Below, one piece after another: positions 12,641 through 23,622 of a DNA stretch of 64,000 bases. The stretch's first letter is position 1. Each line of letters opens with the position of its first letter. The notes beneath the pieces were generated by a model that had not been told where the DNA came from, did no database searches, and saw only the letters and a program-made list of their open reading frames with translations. Location of the stretch: the NCBI GenBank assembly GCA_033297075.1, contig MU858179.1, forward strand, positions 43,532 to 107,531. Reading direction: 5' to 3'. This DNA is from Rhypophila decipiens (taxonomy: Eukaryota > Ascomycota > Sordariomycetes > Sordariales > Naviculisporaceae). The position numbers and the translations under genes were made by a program.

Positions 12641-14908
12641 ATGGACGACACTGTCGATGCCAACTATTACTTGGACTTGGAGAATCACGACTCCTTGTTC
12701 GGCTCGCCAGTCCAGCCCCAATTTACTCCTGGCAGGCCTTACCACCAAGATTTCAGCTTTACCGCCGTTGCTTCTGAGAAGGTCGACAACAAGGGAGTCG
12801 AGGAGATTAGCCCAAGCACTGTAGTCAAGTCTTCAGCAGCAGTCGGCCTTTCTTTACCGAAACCAGCGACTCCTCAGCCTGCTCAGACACTACCTTTTCC
12901 AGTGCCCGCGACGACGCAGCCTACTCAAAATCCGACACCGCCGGCGCTCGGGCTCGATATTCCACCCAACGTCGGAGATGAACTCTTTGTATCACAAGAC
13001 CAACCGGCGGATACCTACGCCGACGTAGAGTACCCCGATCTCTCCTACCTCGTCCCGCAGAGCGCCATAAGCCAAGTCCTCAACAACACAAATATAAGTA
13101 CTAACCTTTGGGATACCACCAAACCGCCCACGACAACACAAGCCCAATATGACTTTAACCAATGGGCCATACCCAACAACGGTGCCTATCAGTATCCAGA
13201 CCCTTCGGCCTACCAATACCAACCACAACAACCCATAGGCGGCTTCCAACCAATCTACTACCAGCAACCACAATCCGAACCTCTCGTCTCACAAACCTAC
13301 AACAGCATCCCAACAACGCCCCGCCGATCCCCGCGAAACTCAAGAAAACACCCCAGCACATTCTCCGACTCGTCCTCCATAATCCTAAACCCCTTCCCCT
13401 CGCCCATCCCCCTGACCGTCGCCAAGAAAATCGAGCACAAACGACGGCTCAAAAACGCAGAAGACAACCGGCCGCAAGACGTCTACAAACAACGCCCTCC
13501 CCGTTCGAAATGGGGCCCGTTCCGCTACCAAGATCTCGGCGTAGAACTCTACCCCCTCCTCTACTTCACCTCGGACCAAATAGTCGACTTCATCACGAGC
13601 CGCGAAGCCAACAAAAAGAGGAAACTGACCATTTGGATCCAGAATGCCCCCGCCCAGGTAAATAACCGCTATCACATGGGAACCAACTCTTCCAAATGCA
13701 GATGGGCGCATTGTCCAGGGCCAAAGAATACCATCCTCAAGGGCTTCTGGCGCGTGGCCTTTGATGAGGATTCTAATTCAACGGGGAATATCTATGACCC
13801 TTTTCTGAACGCGGGCTATATGCACTTGTTTTGCTTCGAAGAGCTGTTTAATCTCGGTTTCATGGTCCATGCTTCTCGGTACCTGGGGTTCAAAGTCGAG
13901 GCCGATGTCAGGGATTTCCCCTACGAGAGTCGCAATCCGATGAGTATCAAACGGGATCACGAGGCTCTTCTTGAAGTGTACAAGAAGTTTGTGGCGGAGC
14001 AGAGAACAAAGTATCCCGTGTTGGAGGACGAGGGGGAACTTCAGAGACTGGGGAGGCAGTGGATCAAGGGGACTGCGTTTTCACCGGTTGCGACGACGAC
14101 GACGACGGTGCCTGCTGGGGAGAGACTATGGCGGCAGTTGACGGATGCGCATCTGGCGAATGAAGTTGCTACACGGCATGCTACGAGGGAAAACAGAGGG
14201 GGTGCGAATATCGGGCAGCATAGGGGCGATTTGAGGATGTACATGCAACTTAAGAAGGCTGGCGGCGCGCCGATTGATGCTGCTAGTTTGGGGTTACCAC
14301 CGCCTTTGCCTGCTGCGCAGAAGAGGAAGAGGGAGGCTATCACCATTGAAGACGATGAAGATGGGCAGCAGTACCAGCGAGGAGGAGGTGGGCAACAACG
14401 ATCCAGTCAGAGAATGAGGCGCACGCATACCCCCAGCCAGCTGGTGATTCCGAATCAACCCCAATCTCACCTGCCACAGGTTGCCGATGAACATTTAGAT
14501 GGAGAATACGACCTCGACAGCGCAGCCATGCCTCCTCCGCAGCCGCAGTATTACCTCCCAAGACACATGACGACCCGGAGAGCAAGCAAAGTAGCTGGAT
14601 CCGCACTGGGAGAACGAGAGAGCGAGATCATCATGGACGTCATCACCAGTCCTGTGAGAATGACGCGCCGGACGTCGCAGGCTCTACAGACGAGGTTGCA
14701 TTCCCAGCCTAGGTTTGTGCAGAAGCAAGTCCTGGCTGTTATCCCCGAGCATATGAAAGAGATCTTCAACTCGGAAGAGGAGGAGATGAAGAGTAGCAAG
14801 GACGAGTTGGCAGAGCGGCTGGCTAGGTTGCCTAGACATGTTCGGTTTGAGGTGGATGAGTTTGCCAAAAAGAGAGAACGTGCTGCGAGGGAGTTGGCTT
14901 CTTTCTAG
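12641..14908 (+). CDS. Fungus-specific protein of unknown function with a C-x4-C / H-x2-C motif
   Basis: A single exon of 755 residues starting at the ATG in an AAAATGG context. The first 250 residues are Pro/Gln/Tyr/Thr-rich and probably disordered. A compact domain lies at about residues 285-465: after the segment SKWGPFRYQD it has C353-x4-C358 and H395-x2-C398 (in the segment YMHLFCFEE), plus a stretch KGFWRVAFDE. I have seen similar domains in uncharacterised ascomycete proteins but know no name for them. The four Cys/His residues could bind zinc; that is inference. The C-terminal half is charged, with KRKRE and RRTS-type basic clusters that would suit a nuclear protein, and ends in an acidic/basic helical stretch. 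No enzyme motif is seen. Confidence 0.85.
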   Translation: MDDTVDANYYLDLENHDSLFGSPVQPQFTPGRPYHQDFSFTAVASEKVDNKGVEEISPSTVVKSSAAVGLSLPKPATPQPAQTLPFPVPATTQPTQNPTPPALGLDIPPNVGDELFVSQDQPADTYADVEYPDLSYLVPQSAISQVLNNTNISTNLWDTTKPPTTTQAQYDFNQWAIPNNGAYQYPDPSAYQYQPQQPIGGFQPIYYQQPQSEPLVSQTYNSIPTTPRRSPRNSRKHPSTFSDSSSIILNPFPSPIPLTVAKKIEHKRRLKNAEDNRPQDVYKQRPPRSKWGPFRYQDLGVELYPLLYFTSDQIVDFITSREANKKRKLTIWIQNAPAQVNNRYHMGTNSSKCRWAHCPGPKNTILKGFWRVAFDEDSNSTGNIYDPFLNAGYMHLFCFEELFNLGFMVHASRYLGFKVEADVRDFPYESRNPMSIKRDHEALLEVYKKFVAEQRTKYPVLEDEGELQRLGRQWIKGTAFSPVATTTTTVPAGERLWRQLTDAHLANEVATRHATRENRGGANIGQHRGDLRMYMQLKKAGGAPIDAASLGLPPPLPAAQKRKREAITIEDDEDGQQYQRGGGGQQRSSQRMRRTHTPSQLVIPNQPQSHLPQVADEHLDGEYDLDSAAMPPPQPQYYLPRHMTTRRASKVAGSALGERESEIIMDVITSPVRMTRRTSQALQTRLHSQPRFVQKQVLAVIPEHMKEIFNSEEEEMKSSKDELAERLARLPRHVRFEVDEFAKKRERAARELASF

Positions 14909-17900
14909 ATGAGGAGATGCATGTAGATCATGCTACCTAGGTAGCCAAGTAGATAGAAATTGTATATAGTTATTAGAGTGTACGTTATGTAATTAATATG
15001 CCCGTCCTTTAAGGTTTTGTGTTTTGAAGTTTGTGACCAGTTTTTATTCCATGATCCTTTTTTTTCTTCTCAGAGACACTAGAAATAAATGTCACATTTT
15101 TTAGACCGAGTTTGTGATCCCCAATGGTCATCTTGAGTGACATGCCAGTACGTCACTTGTTTGGCTCAGATTGTCGTCCTCTTCTGGCAATGTTCTTGTC
15201 GTCCGTTCAATGCCTTTCCGACTAGCCCATGCAGCTTTTGCTTGATAATCTCGCAAGGTCTCTAGATGGAAACCCCGGTACTTTTGCCCTCTGTCGCTCA
15301 TCCCGAGCTTACTGTTCCCTACCATTGCTGTGCGATGCTTACCTGGCCAACTTTCTCCAACGGCCCACGATGGAGTTGCAAGACACGCTGATAATTCATG
15401 GATTTTCAAGTAAATCTTTACCTAAGGTAGGTACCTAAATCTATGGGGGCATTCAAGCGAGGCAACCTGGCAGTCATGATAACATCCCTCTGCCTACCGT
15501 AGCCCACCAGGTCCGGGGACACCGTAGAGCAGGGAGACCTAGCAAGGCCTATTAGCTCACCTTTGCAGTCTCTTTCCTGATCCTCTTCCCAAAAGGCGAA
15601 CCATTTCAATACTTCAAGTCAGGGCCTGCGGAGGGTTGCCTGGTTTTCCTGTGATGGTCATCCTCCAGGCTGAAGATATCACGAGAAGCCAGAGAAGTTG
15701 AGAACTAATAAGAGGGCTATGCCAAGCTTGGGACACACACGTCCAGGTCGCTTTACTTGCTTCATTCTGTGCTTTCACTGGATCGCACAATGGTGATCCA
15801 AGGGTCAGATCCAAGGGTCAGGCACTGGATGGTATCATAGCCTGCGAGTCCTCAAAGAGGGGGTTCAACTTCTGGAATAAATTTATGAGCGTCATGTTGC
15901 TTTCTGGTGCGGATACCCCGTATTCTTGTCCACATTCTCTCTTGCGGCTGGTTTTATTTCAGTTGGGTCAGATTGCTATGGTCAACCCGGCCGTGATCAA
16001 AGAAGGAGGCTGAACATCAAGTTGAGGTTGCCTGCCCTGGTCAGATTCCATGTTCTGCAGGCGAGCGGCACAGGCGAAATGCAGGGGGTCAGCCCCTGCC
16101 GCTCCTCGAGGAAACTGCAGCGAATCGGAGGCGCCCAAACCAACAGGGCAGCTGCTCAACCAACCACCAACCAGATGGGTCCTGCCCCGTACTGTATATA
16201 CTGTACAGTATTTCATAGGAAATTCTGTACCAAGATTTGGGTTGGCATTGTGCTGGAGTACGGTAGCTCCAGTCAATGGCTTGTTATTCCAAAGTGATGA
16301 GGTCGAAGAACAGCCCTTAAGGGCCCTGGTACGATGTTTTTGAGGCCTTTAAAATCATGATTGAGGCGTCATGTTCCGTTAATGTAGGTCTGAAATGCTG
16401 TACCCTGACTGCGATGTTCTTACACTCCAACAGCCGTTGGAGGACAGATACAATACCACAGTAACGGCGTGCCCGGAACGACCTCCTGCTCCTCTCAAGT
16501 GCTGCGAACCTCAGTGCTTTCCTTGGCGGCCGCCGAGAGGCAGCACAAGCAAACAACCACTGCATTTCCAGGTTGTCGAGTCTTATTTTGTCGCTTCTTG
16601 TTGCATCACACCGATATGGAGTGGTTCGGTAACTTCAATTTTGCCTGACGCCTCGATCCGTCACAAGCTGGCTTGTTGAACCCCAACCCTACCGGTACTT
16701 TATCCACATCCCACCACGGCCATGCTGGCAAGGCTGCAGCTATCCTCAGTTCATCCAAGGCCCTCTACGGAGTACAAGCATCTTATCCATCCTTTCCAGC
16801 CATTGAACGCCGCAGTTTGCACTGCGCAATGACATGGGTATTATTGGACATCTGCAGTGAAGTGCTGACCATCACCCGTGCAAGCCTGGGCTCTGGACGT
16901 TATGCGCCGAGGAGATGGAGCATGTGGAAGCGAGCGAGTGGAACAGGGGTCACCGTTCCAGCTGGGAGCAATGACGGAATGCCGCATGGTCCCAGATAAC
17001 TGTCCCCGGGGAAAGTACCTACCAGTGGGCAGTTCGGAATAAAGACACGATGCCCATGTCTCTGGACGACGATAGATCTCGCTCTCTCTGTGTCTGGCCA
17101 CCTTCTTAATATCCCGGTACGACGTCAACAACTTGGTTTTCACAAGTACCTACATACGTACGGAGCACAATTGCGAACCGACGAGGTGAAAAAAGGTCCG
17201 AGGCCATCAACCTGGAACCAAAGTCACCTCGTTTGAGCCCGTACCGTTCCCCAGGTCGTCAGAACCACAAGTCTCTCGGGTGGTGTATCATCAGCTGCAG
17301 AAGAACAACCGGGCTGCATATGGTCCCTATAAGATTTGAAAAGGGGCTCGCTAGCGGGTAGATAAGCACGGTTAACCGTCTCTCTGGAACCGCTCCAAGA
17401 GTCTGGAAGCCGGCCAACAGCGACTGGAACGCGGCCAGCTGCAGTGGCACCAAACCACCAACTGCAAAGTTCAAAGTGGCATTAAGTCTCACACAACGCG
17501 AGCCGCCTCGACACAACTTGAAGTGCCCACAATTCCCGCCTCGCCGTCGCCGTCGCCGTTGCACGTGCATCTGAAGTGTGTGTGCATTGTCCTGCTACAA
17601 TTGTTGGAAGGATTTATTGGTTCGTGTGCCTGGTGAGGGTGTGGTGACTGGTTGGAGCCCTGGAGGGACGGGACACATCAAAAGTTGTCAATGCTTGGCA
17701 AGCATACCGGTCAAGCCTCAAGGTTCATACAAAGAAACCGCCAGCGGCATCATCCACGATTGTTCCTTCCTTTCTTCTCGCTCTGTACCCCCACTCATCA
17801 GTCTGGAACGGCTGCATTGACCAAATCCTCCGTACAAATATCGACACAACAATTGATACAAAGACACATAGCCTGGACAGGGAACAGTACCGAGCTGGCA

Positions 17901-18438
17901 CTTCGGTACCGCATTCAACCTTCCAGTCCTTGGTTTTTCGGCAATCCAGAGATTCCTCACCAACCTTCCCGGCCCCCAAGCCAGAGGCCTGAACAGGCTC
18001 CCGCAGCGAAATATTTGCGACTCGAACCTTGAGTTCCCGACACTGCGGTTCCCTGCATCTCACCTTTTCCCCTACAGTTCGTCGACGGAAGCCGGCTGCA
18101 GGTAACCCGTCGCGCGCATTGCATCGTTATCGCGCATAGGAATTACAGCTCAATCCACCAGAATCAGTTGCCGTCCTGTCGTAGGATTCTCATTAATTTA
18201 CTCGGCGCAATTCTCCACTGAAATCGAGACTCATCTTCGAATCCAGGTTCAGGTTCCCCCGCCAAAGGATCCCCACCATCAACCCGCCGGCCCCAGATTA
18301 TACCTCGTTAGGTCCCGCCGGCCGGCTACCGGACCCAGCGAATCCCATCTTACCGTATTCCGCGGATACTGAGAGTTGACTGCTGCCAATTCCCGTACGG
18401 GTGAATATCACTCACTCGTTTCGCCGTCCCCCACCGTC
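14909..18438. other. Gene-free stretch of about 3.5 kb upstream of PDE1
   Basis: No open frame here has convincing composition, motifs or splice structure. The region holds the 3' end of the 12641 gene and, at the right, the probable promoter and a long leader of PDE1. A short direct repeat of a 14-base unit (GATCCAAGGGTCA-like) lies at about 15797-15820. The last 200 bases before 18439 are C/G-rich and may be leader sequence. Confidence 0.55.
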
Positions 18439-21400
18439 ATGGGAGGAGGCGGAGGTGGAAAAGATGGAGGAGACGGAGCTGAGACGACGGCGGCCACAAC
18501 ATCGACGACGACAACGGGGGCATCGATAAAAGCAGAAGGCGCCGACCATGTCGCAACTGGGACATCACCAGATCAACAGCCGGCGCTGCATGTCATTGTT
18601 CTGGTACGTTTGTTTCTATCAACTTGTTTACTCCCATTTGGTGACGAAGCCTCTCACCATCATGTTTCTCCCTTCTTTCATCATGCCTCTTTACATTGGC
18701 ATGGCATCCCTGAAGTTGTGCATTCATCGAGTCGCGTGCACTGCAGCCGTTGAGGTTCCTAAATCCGAGTGGCATGGCATGGCATCCGCAACGCACAACA
18801 TACTTGGCGCAATCGACCATCACTTCCCTTTCTGCTCTCAATTCTCTTTTTCTCAGTCAATTCGATATCCAGGATCTGCCTTTTGATCCATCTTTCCATC
18901 CCTCACCACTTCTCATTGCCAACCTTAGCCACCAAGAAAGCAAGATTCCATGCCCCTTCAAGTGAGGTCGGGATGGCTCTAGAACGTGCATCGAGTCCTT
19001 GTGGCGGCCCGCGCCTTTGTTTGATCGCTTCGTTTCCATTGTTCTTCTGTCTCTGCCCCACGGGCCCGGCCTCCGAGACCAAAGTTGGGATGTGAGAGGC
19101 GGAAATACGATACATCACAATCTGATTTGTCAAACCCGACAAGGCTCAGTCAGACAGAGACAGACATATCGCTGAGATCTACCCGAGTCTGATGTTTTGT
19201 TTCTTTTCTTACTCATCATTCATCCGGACTACATGGCACTTTCCGAGACCACTTTGCACACCTCGAGTTTCAGATTTGGGCATGGGACGTTGGAGTACAT
19301 TTTCCCTTTGCTCGAGTCAGGTGGTCTCTTGGATTGTTCATTCTTTTCGCAATCTTCCTCATGTCGATACTGTCATATAACAACATTGGTAGCTAGCTCC
19401 TTACTAACTCTACTCACAGGGTTCTGGTGGAGGTCCCATAGAGTCCAATGTTACCGCCTTCCTTGTGCGCTCCCTCTCTACTGGATGGAGCAAAGGCTCG
19501 GTTGTTGCCGTTGATGCCGGCGTGCATCTCAGCGCCATCTCGAGGATTCTGGAAGAGACACAACCCGCTCGCCTCGGCCACTGCGACGAATTTCCCCTTC
19601 CCTATACCCTCACCGAAGGCCCGTTTAAAGACCTCGAGGTACCCAATGCCACCCACACAGCCAATGCAGCCCATATCCACAGGAGTCTAATCGACACGTA
19701 CTTGATCACCCATCCTCACCTCGACCACATATCAGGCTTCGTCGTCAACACGGCCGGTCTGCCAGGGTCTAGGCCCAAAAGGCTAGCAGGTCTTCCCAGT
19801 ACGATAGCTGCCTTCAAGGCGCACATATTCAACAATGTCATCTGGCCGAATCTCAGTGATGAGAATAATGGGGCTGGACTCGTGACGTACATGCGCCTGG
19901 TCGAAGGTGGGTCGCCGGCTCTGGGAGAAGGTGATGGCAGAGGATACCTGGAAATATGTGACGGCTTGGCGGTCAAGATTTGGGGCGTCAGCCACGGCCA
20001 CTGCATCGAGAGGCATAGCCACCGTGGCAGCGGCAGTGTGAGGCACGGCAGTTTTGACGCATCCACCATGGGCCCCATGGGCGTCGGTATGGGCTTGTCG
20101 AGTAATCCACCCGTCATGTCCCCTCGAGCGCTGGCACGCCACAACTCGGTCAATTCCGGCCTCAACCCGTTCTTACAGCGAGAGCATGACCGTATGCAAG
20201 GAGGCGGCGGGAGCCCGGTGGGCACAGCTGCCCTGAGCGGCCGCAAGAGCTCAGTGTCTGTTGCTGGTGCTCCCGGAGAATCGGTATGCGTCTATGACAG
20301 TTCAGCTTACTTTATCCGGGACGTATCTACGGGTCGGGAGATTCTGATATTCGGCGATGTGGAGCCGGATTCCCTCAGCCTGTCACCGCGGAACGAGAAA
20401 ATATGGCAGGAGGCGGCACCCAAGATCGCCAATGGGAAGCTGACGGCCATCTTTATCGAGTGCAGCTATGACGATTCCCAGCCCGACGACCGGCTGTATG
20501 GGCATCTCACGCCCAAATACATTGCCGAAGAGATGAGCGTCTTAGCACGGGAAGTTGATGCTGCGAGATTAGAAATCCATTCTGAGAAGCATGGGTCTGC
20601 AGCCATGGAGAGGAATCTGTCGTCGGGTTATGCCAGCGACAAGAAGAAACGTAAGCGGGACAGTGTGGACGACCACCGCCTCCTGTCGCGAAGGAAAGCG
20701 GCGACACCTACGCCGCATGGGGGACTGAACACTACACCCTCTCGGTCCAGCAGCGGGAATTACCCCGGTCGTCTCACTCCCAAGACGTCTTCCCACTCAG
20801 AGGATCCAGTCTCTCCAAAGACAGTCAAACCTAGTATCTACATTCCGCCGACGAGATCTGGACCGGCGACTAATAATTCAAATCCCAACCACGCACCATC
20901 CTCTATATCGAATGATTCGGCAAGAAACAGCATCGATAGCGCGGCGTGGAGCGCAGGAGGAGCAATGGCCTCGGTTATGAGTAAGCAGAGGAGTGGTAGC
21001 GGCAGTGGGAGCTACTTTGACTCGCCCCATTTGGCCACACCGACCGCCGAGCTGAGTCTCCAGGACCTGGCGGATAATACGTCGACGGCGGGTCCCGCTA
21101 CACCGCTCGGTATGAACAACAGCGGCGCACTGCCCCCGCCTATCATGCAGACGGCCGGTTATCCTCATGAGCCGCAGCCAATGGCCTTGGGATTTTCAGG
21201 TCGCATGCTAGTGCCCGCCGTCGATGGGCTACACGACGACCGCGACCCGCACCATCAACATGATAGCTACGCCGTTGGCCCCCTAGACCATGCCCATCAT
21301 GCGGAAAAATTCAACCCCAGCGCTGACTGTGTCGTTTCCATGGGAATGGTTCCGGAAGAAGAAGAGTATGAGGAGAAAAGCGCGACGCCAAGGCAAAGGA

Positions 21401-21717
21401 ATGGGAATGGGAACCATCACCATGGACATCCTTACTTGCGCCATCCACATCCAACGCGCCAAGGGTACGAAGAGGAAAGGGTGAAGATCGAGGAGATGGA
21501 CGAGGACAGAGACTTGAGTGAACAAGACAAGAAACCAACGCACTCTGAGCTGCCACTCCGAGGTCTCAAGGTGGTGATTATCCACGTCAAGGACAAGCTT
21601 AACGACGCGCGCAAGGCGGGGGATGTTATATTGGAGGAACTGCTGGACCATGAGAGGGAGTTGCGGCTGGGGTGTGAGTATATTATCAGCGAATCGGGGC
21701 AGGATTTGTATCTATAG
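18439..21717 (+). CDS. PDE1: Class II (low-affinity) 3',5'-cyclic-AMP phosphodiesterase
   Basis: Exon 1 is 18439-18603 and exon 2 is 19420-21717, giving 820 residues. The join is set by the family: exon 1 ends ALHVIVL and exon 2 begins GSGGGPIESNVT, which together form the usual N-terminal strand and glycine loop. The metal-binding motif HPHLDH (residues 153-158) followed by ISGFVVNTAG is the PDE class II signature. GDVEPDS and the C-terminal block LRGLKVVIIHVKDKL are also typical. It hydrolyses cAMP and so tempers PKA signalling. At 820 residues it is about twice the yeast enzyme; the excess is Ser/Gly/Pro/His-rich linkers, including two between conserved blocks. Exon 1 begins with a Gly/Thr-rich low-complexity tract. 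The single intron is 816 bases, far longer than others in the window. Confidence 0.93.
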
Positions 21718-23157
21718 TTGTGTTTGTTCTGTTTGTTCTGTTTGGTGCTCTGGTGTTCTTTTGGCTTCATTTTTCTATTTTATCTTTATCTTGGGTCCGG
21801 GTTGGTGGGTGTCAAGGAGCTTTGTGTGATGAAGACGAATGGATTATAGATGATGGATATCAGGGAGCGAGCAACGTGTCGCCTATAGGCAACGACAAGG
21901 TTGGATCGCACGACTATGGTATGATGTGGTTATGAGTGATGATGCGAAGATATCCCGAGGTGTTGGGAGTTTTCCTTTTGTTTCGCTCTTTTCTTGTATC
22001 CTCATGTTCTTGCAAGGTGTATGTATATATAGGGAAAACCCGCCTTGTTCTTTTAGTAGCAATGATTTACCTTCTTCCTCTACCGGTCCATGGGTGTAAA
22101 CATGAGACGTGAAAGTCTTCATACCCTCTTACTCGTCTTCCAAGGCGCTGATTATTTTGCTCTTGGACAATTAACAATGGCTTCTCAGCTTTTTCATTCA
22201 TTATACTGACATTTGGAATCTCATCTCTGTTCTAACACCCATTTCACCCATATACGGATACTGGGTATGTAAAAAATAATAGACAAAAAGACATACAGCA
22301 CCAGGGATTCGCTGGTGGTCACCCACCCAACTACTAGTCTGGCGATTAGGGGCTTATCTATGGGGGAGCAGACGGGACCCCGAGTTTTTCACTATCTATG
22401 GCCGTATGTGATGGTTTGTGGTGGAGTTTTGGTTGATATTTGGCGATGTCGAGATCCGGGTTTGACTGGAAAAGGGGATTGTTGTATTGAAACACGTAAG
22501 ATCCTGTAACTGGGCCGAAAAGAACGGGTGTGAATTTCAAGGTAATCGCCTATTAAGTAGATAGTAAGAAAGGTCTTATCTAAAGTAATTATGCCTCTTA
22601 ATCTAGGTTCGTACGCTTTAGAAACGTCTCTCTGATGCAGATTCGTAGTCTTTTGGAGGCACTGAAAATAGGGGCTGTATTGTAAACTTTGTAATTCTGG
22701 TAATGTACAATGCCAATCATACACATGTGAACAGAAGCCTTCCCGTGCGGCCCAACCCGCTGACCCACTGACCGAGAGAGCGAGACCCCTCGCTCGCTGC
22801 GGATGACGTAACCAGGCGACCTGTATTCCCAGACCAACTAAAATCGCATTGCGCTCGGGGCACACATAGCCTGGTGATCTTCCATGAATGACTTTGTTAT
22901 TGAAAACACCACCCTCTAGGCCAGCTGCCGTCTCTCAATTGATCTGATCGCCCGGGAACCTTTCTTACAGTCTTCCTCACCTGCAAGACGACCTGTAACA
23001 ACTCAGCGCACACATCGCCTGGCCTTGCTCATCCAGGGAACGACCGCACGCTTACATTTGCCCTCGCATATTAATGACGACTACCTCTTTCCACTCCCTA
23101 GCATGTCCAAGACCCGGACCAAAGAATTACAGTTTAAATAATTAAGAAACCGACAAG
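21718..23157. other. Intergenic region between PDE1 and APP1
   Basis: No gene is supported. An ATG at 23074 opens a 23-codon frame that ends in TAA at 23143 and is in the same frame as the APP1 reading frame further on (see the APP1 entries). Confidence 0.55.
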
Positions 23158-23622
23158 GTGGCTCCCTCCCCCTTCGGACGGTGGCGGTTTCCCCGTCCGC
23201 AGCACAACCTCAACAAGCCTAACAGCCGACCCAGCCTCTTGCGCTACCTCTTTCCGTCGTGCACTATCCGCGAGCGATACCGCGAGCGCCTGTTTCGCTT
23301 CCGCTACGAGCTAGTTCCTCTGTTCAAAAACCGACTACAGAGCAGGATCTACCGCTATATCATCGATAGCCAGCGCCGTCGACGAGACCAGAGCCGACTG
23401 ATTGATCGCGGGAGGCGCTTGTTATTTGGGAAGAACAGCACGCTTCCACCGCTACGGACGGCGCGTTCGTTGTCTTCCCCAAAAGTTAACACCACTACGA
23501 CACTTGGGAGGAATGCCCAGAGCGGACTATTAGAGAGCCAGAATCGAGAAAAGACGACAGATACAGAGGTAGGCCCAGAGAACATCACCAGCAAGACAAG
23601 CACGAGCGCCACCGGCAAAACC
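23158..23622 (+). other. Open, coding-like N-terminal extension of APP1 without an ATG
   Basis: The APP1 frame stays open for 155 codons upstream of its first ATG (23623), back to a TAA at 23143. Codon third positions here are C/G-biased as in real exons, and the product is rich in Arg, Leu and aromatic residues (for example ERLFRFRYELVPLFKNRL). No in-frame ATG exists inside it. It could be the second exon of a longer APP1 whose first exon lies upstream, a stretch translated from GTG 23158, or a leader that is open by chance. I cannot place a confident acceptor site. Confidence 0.45.
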
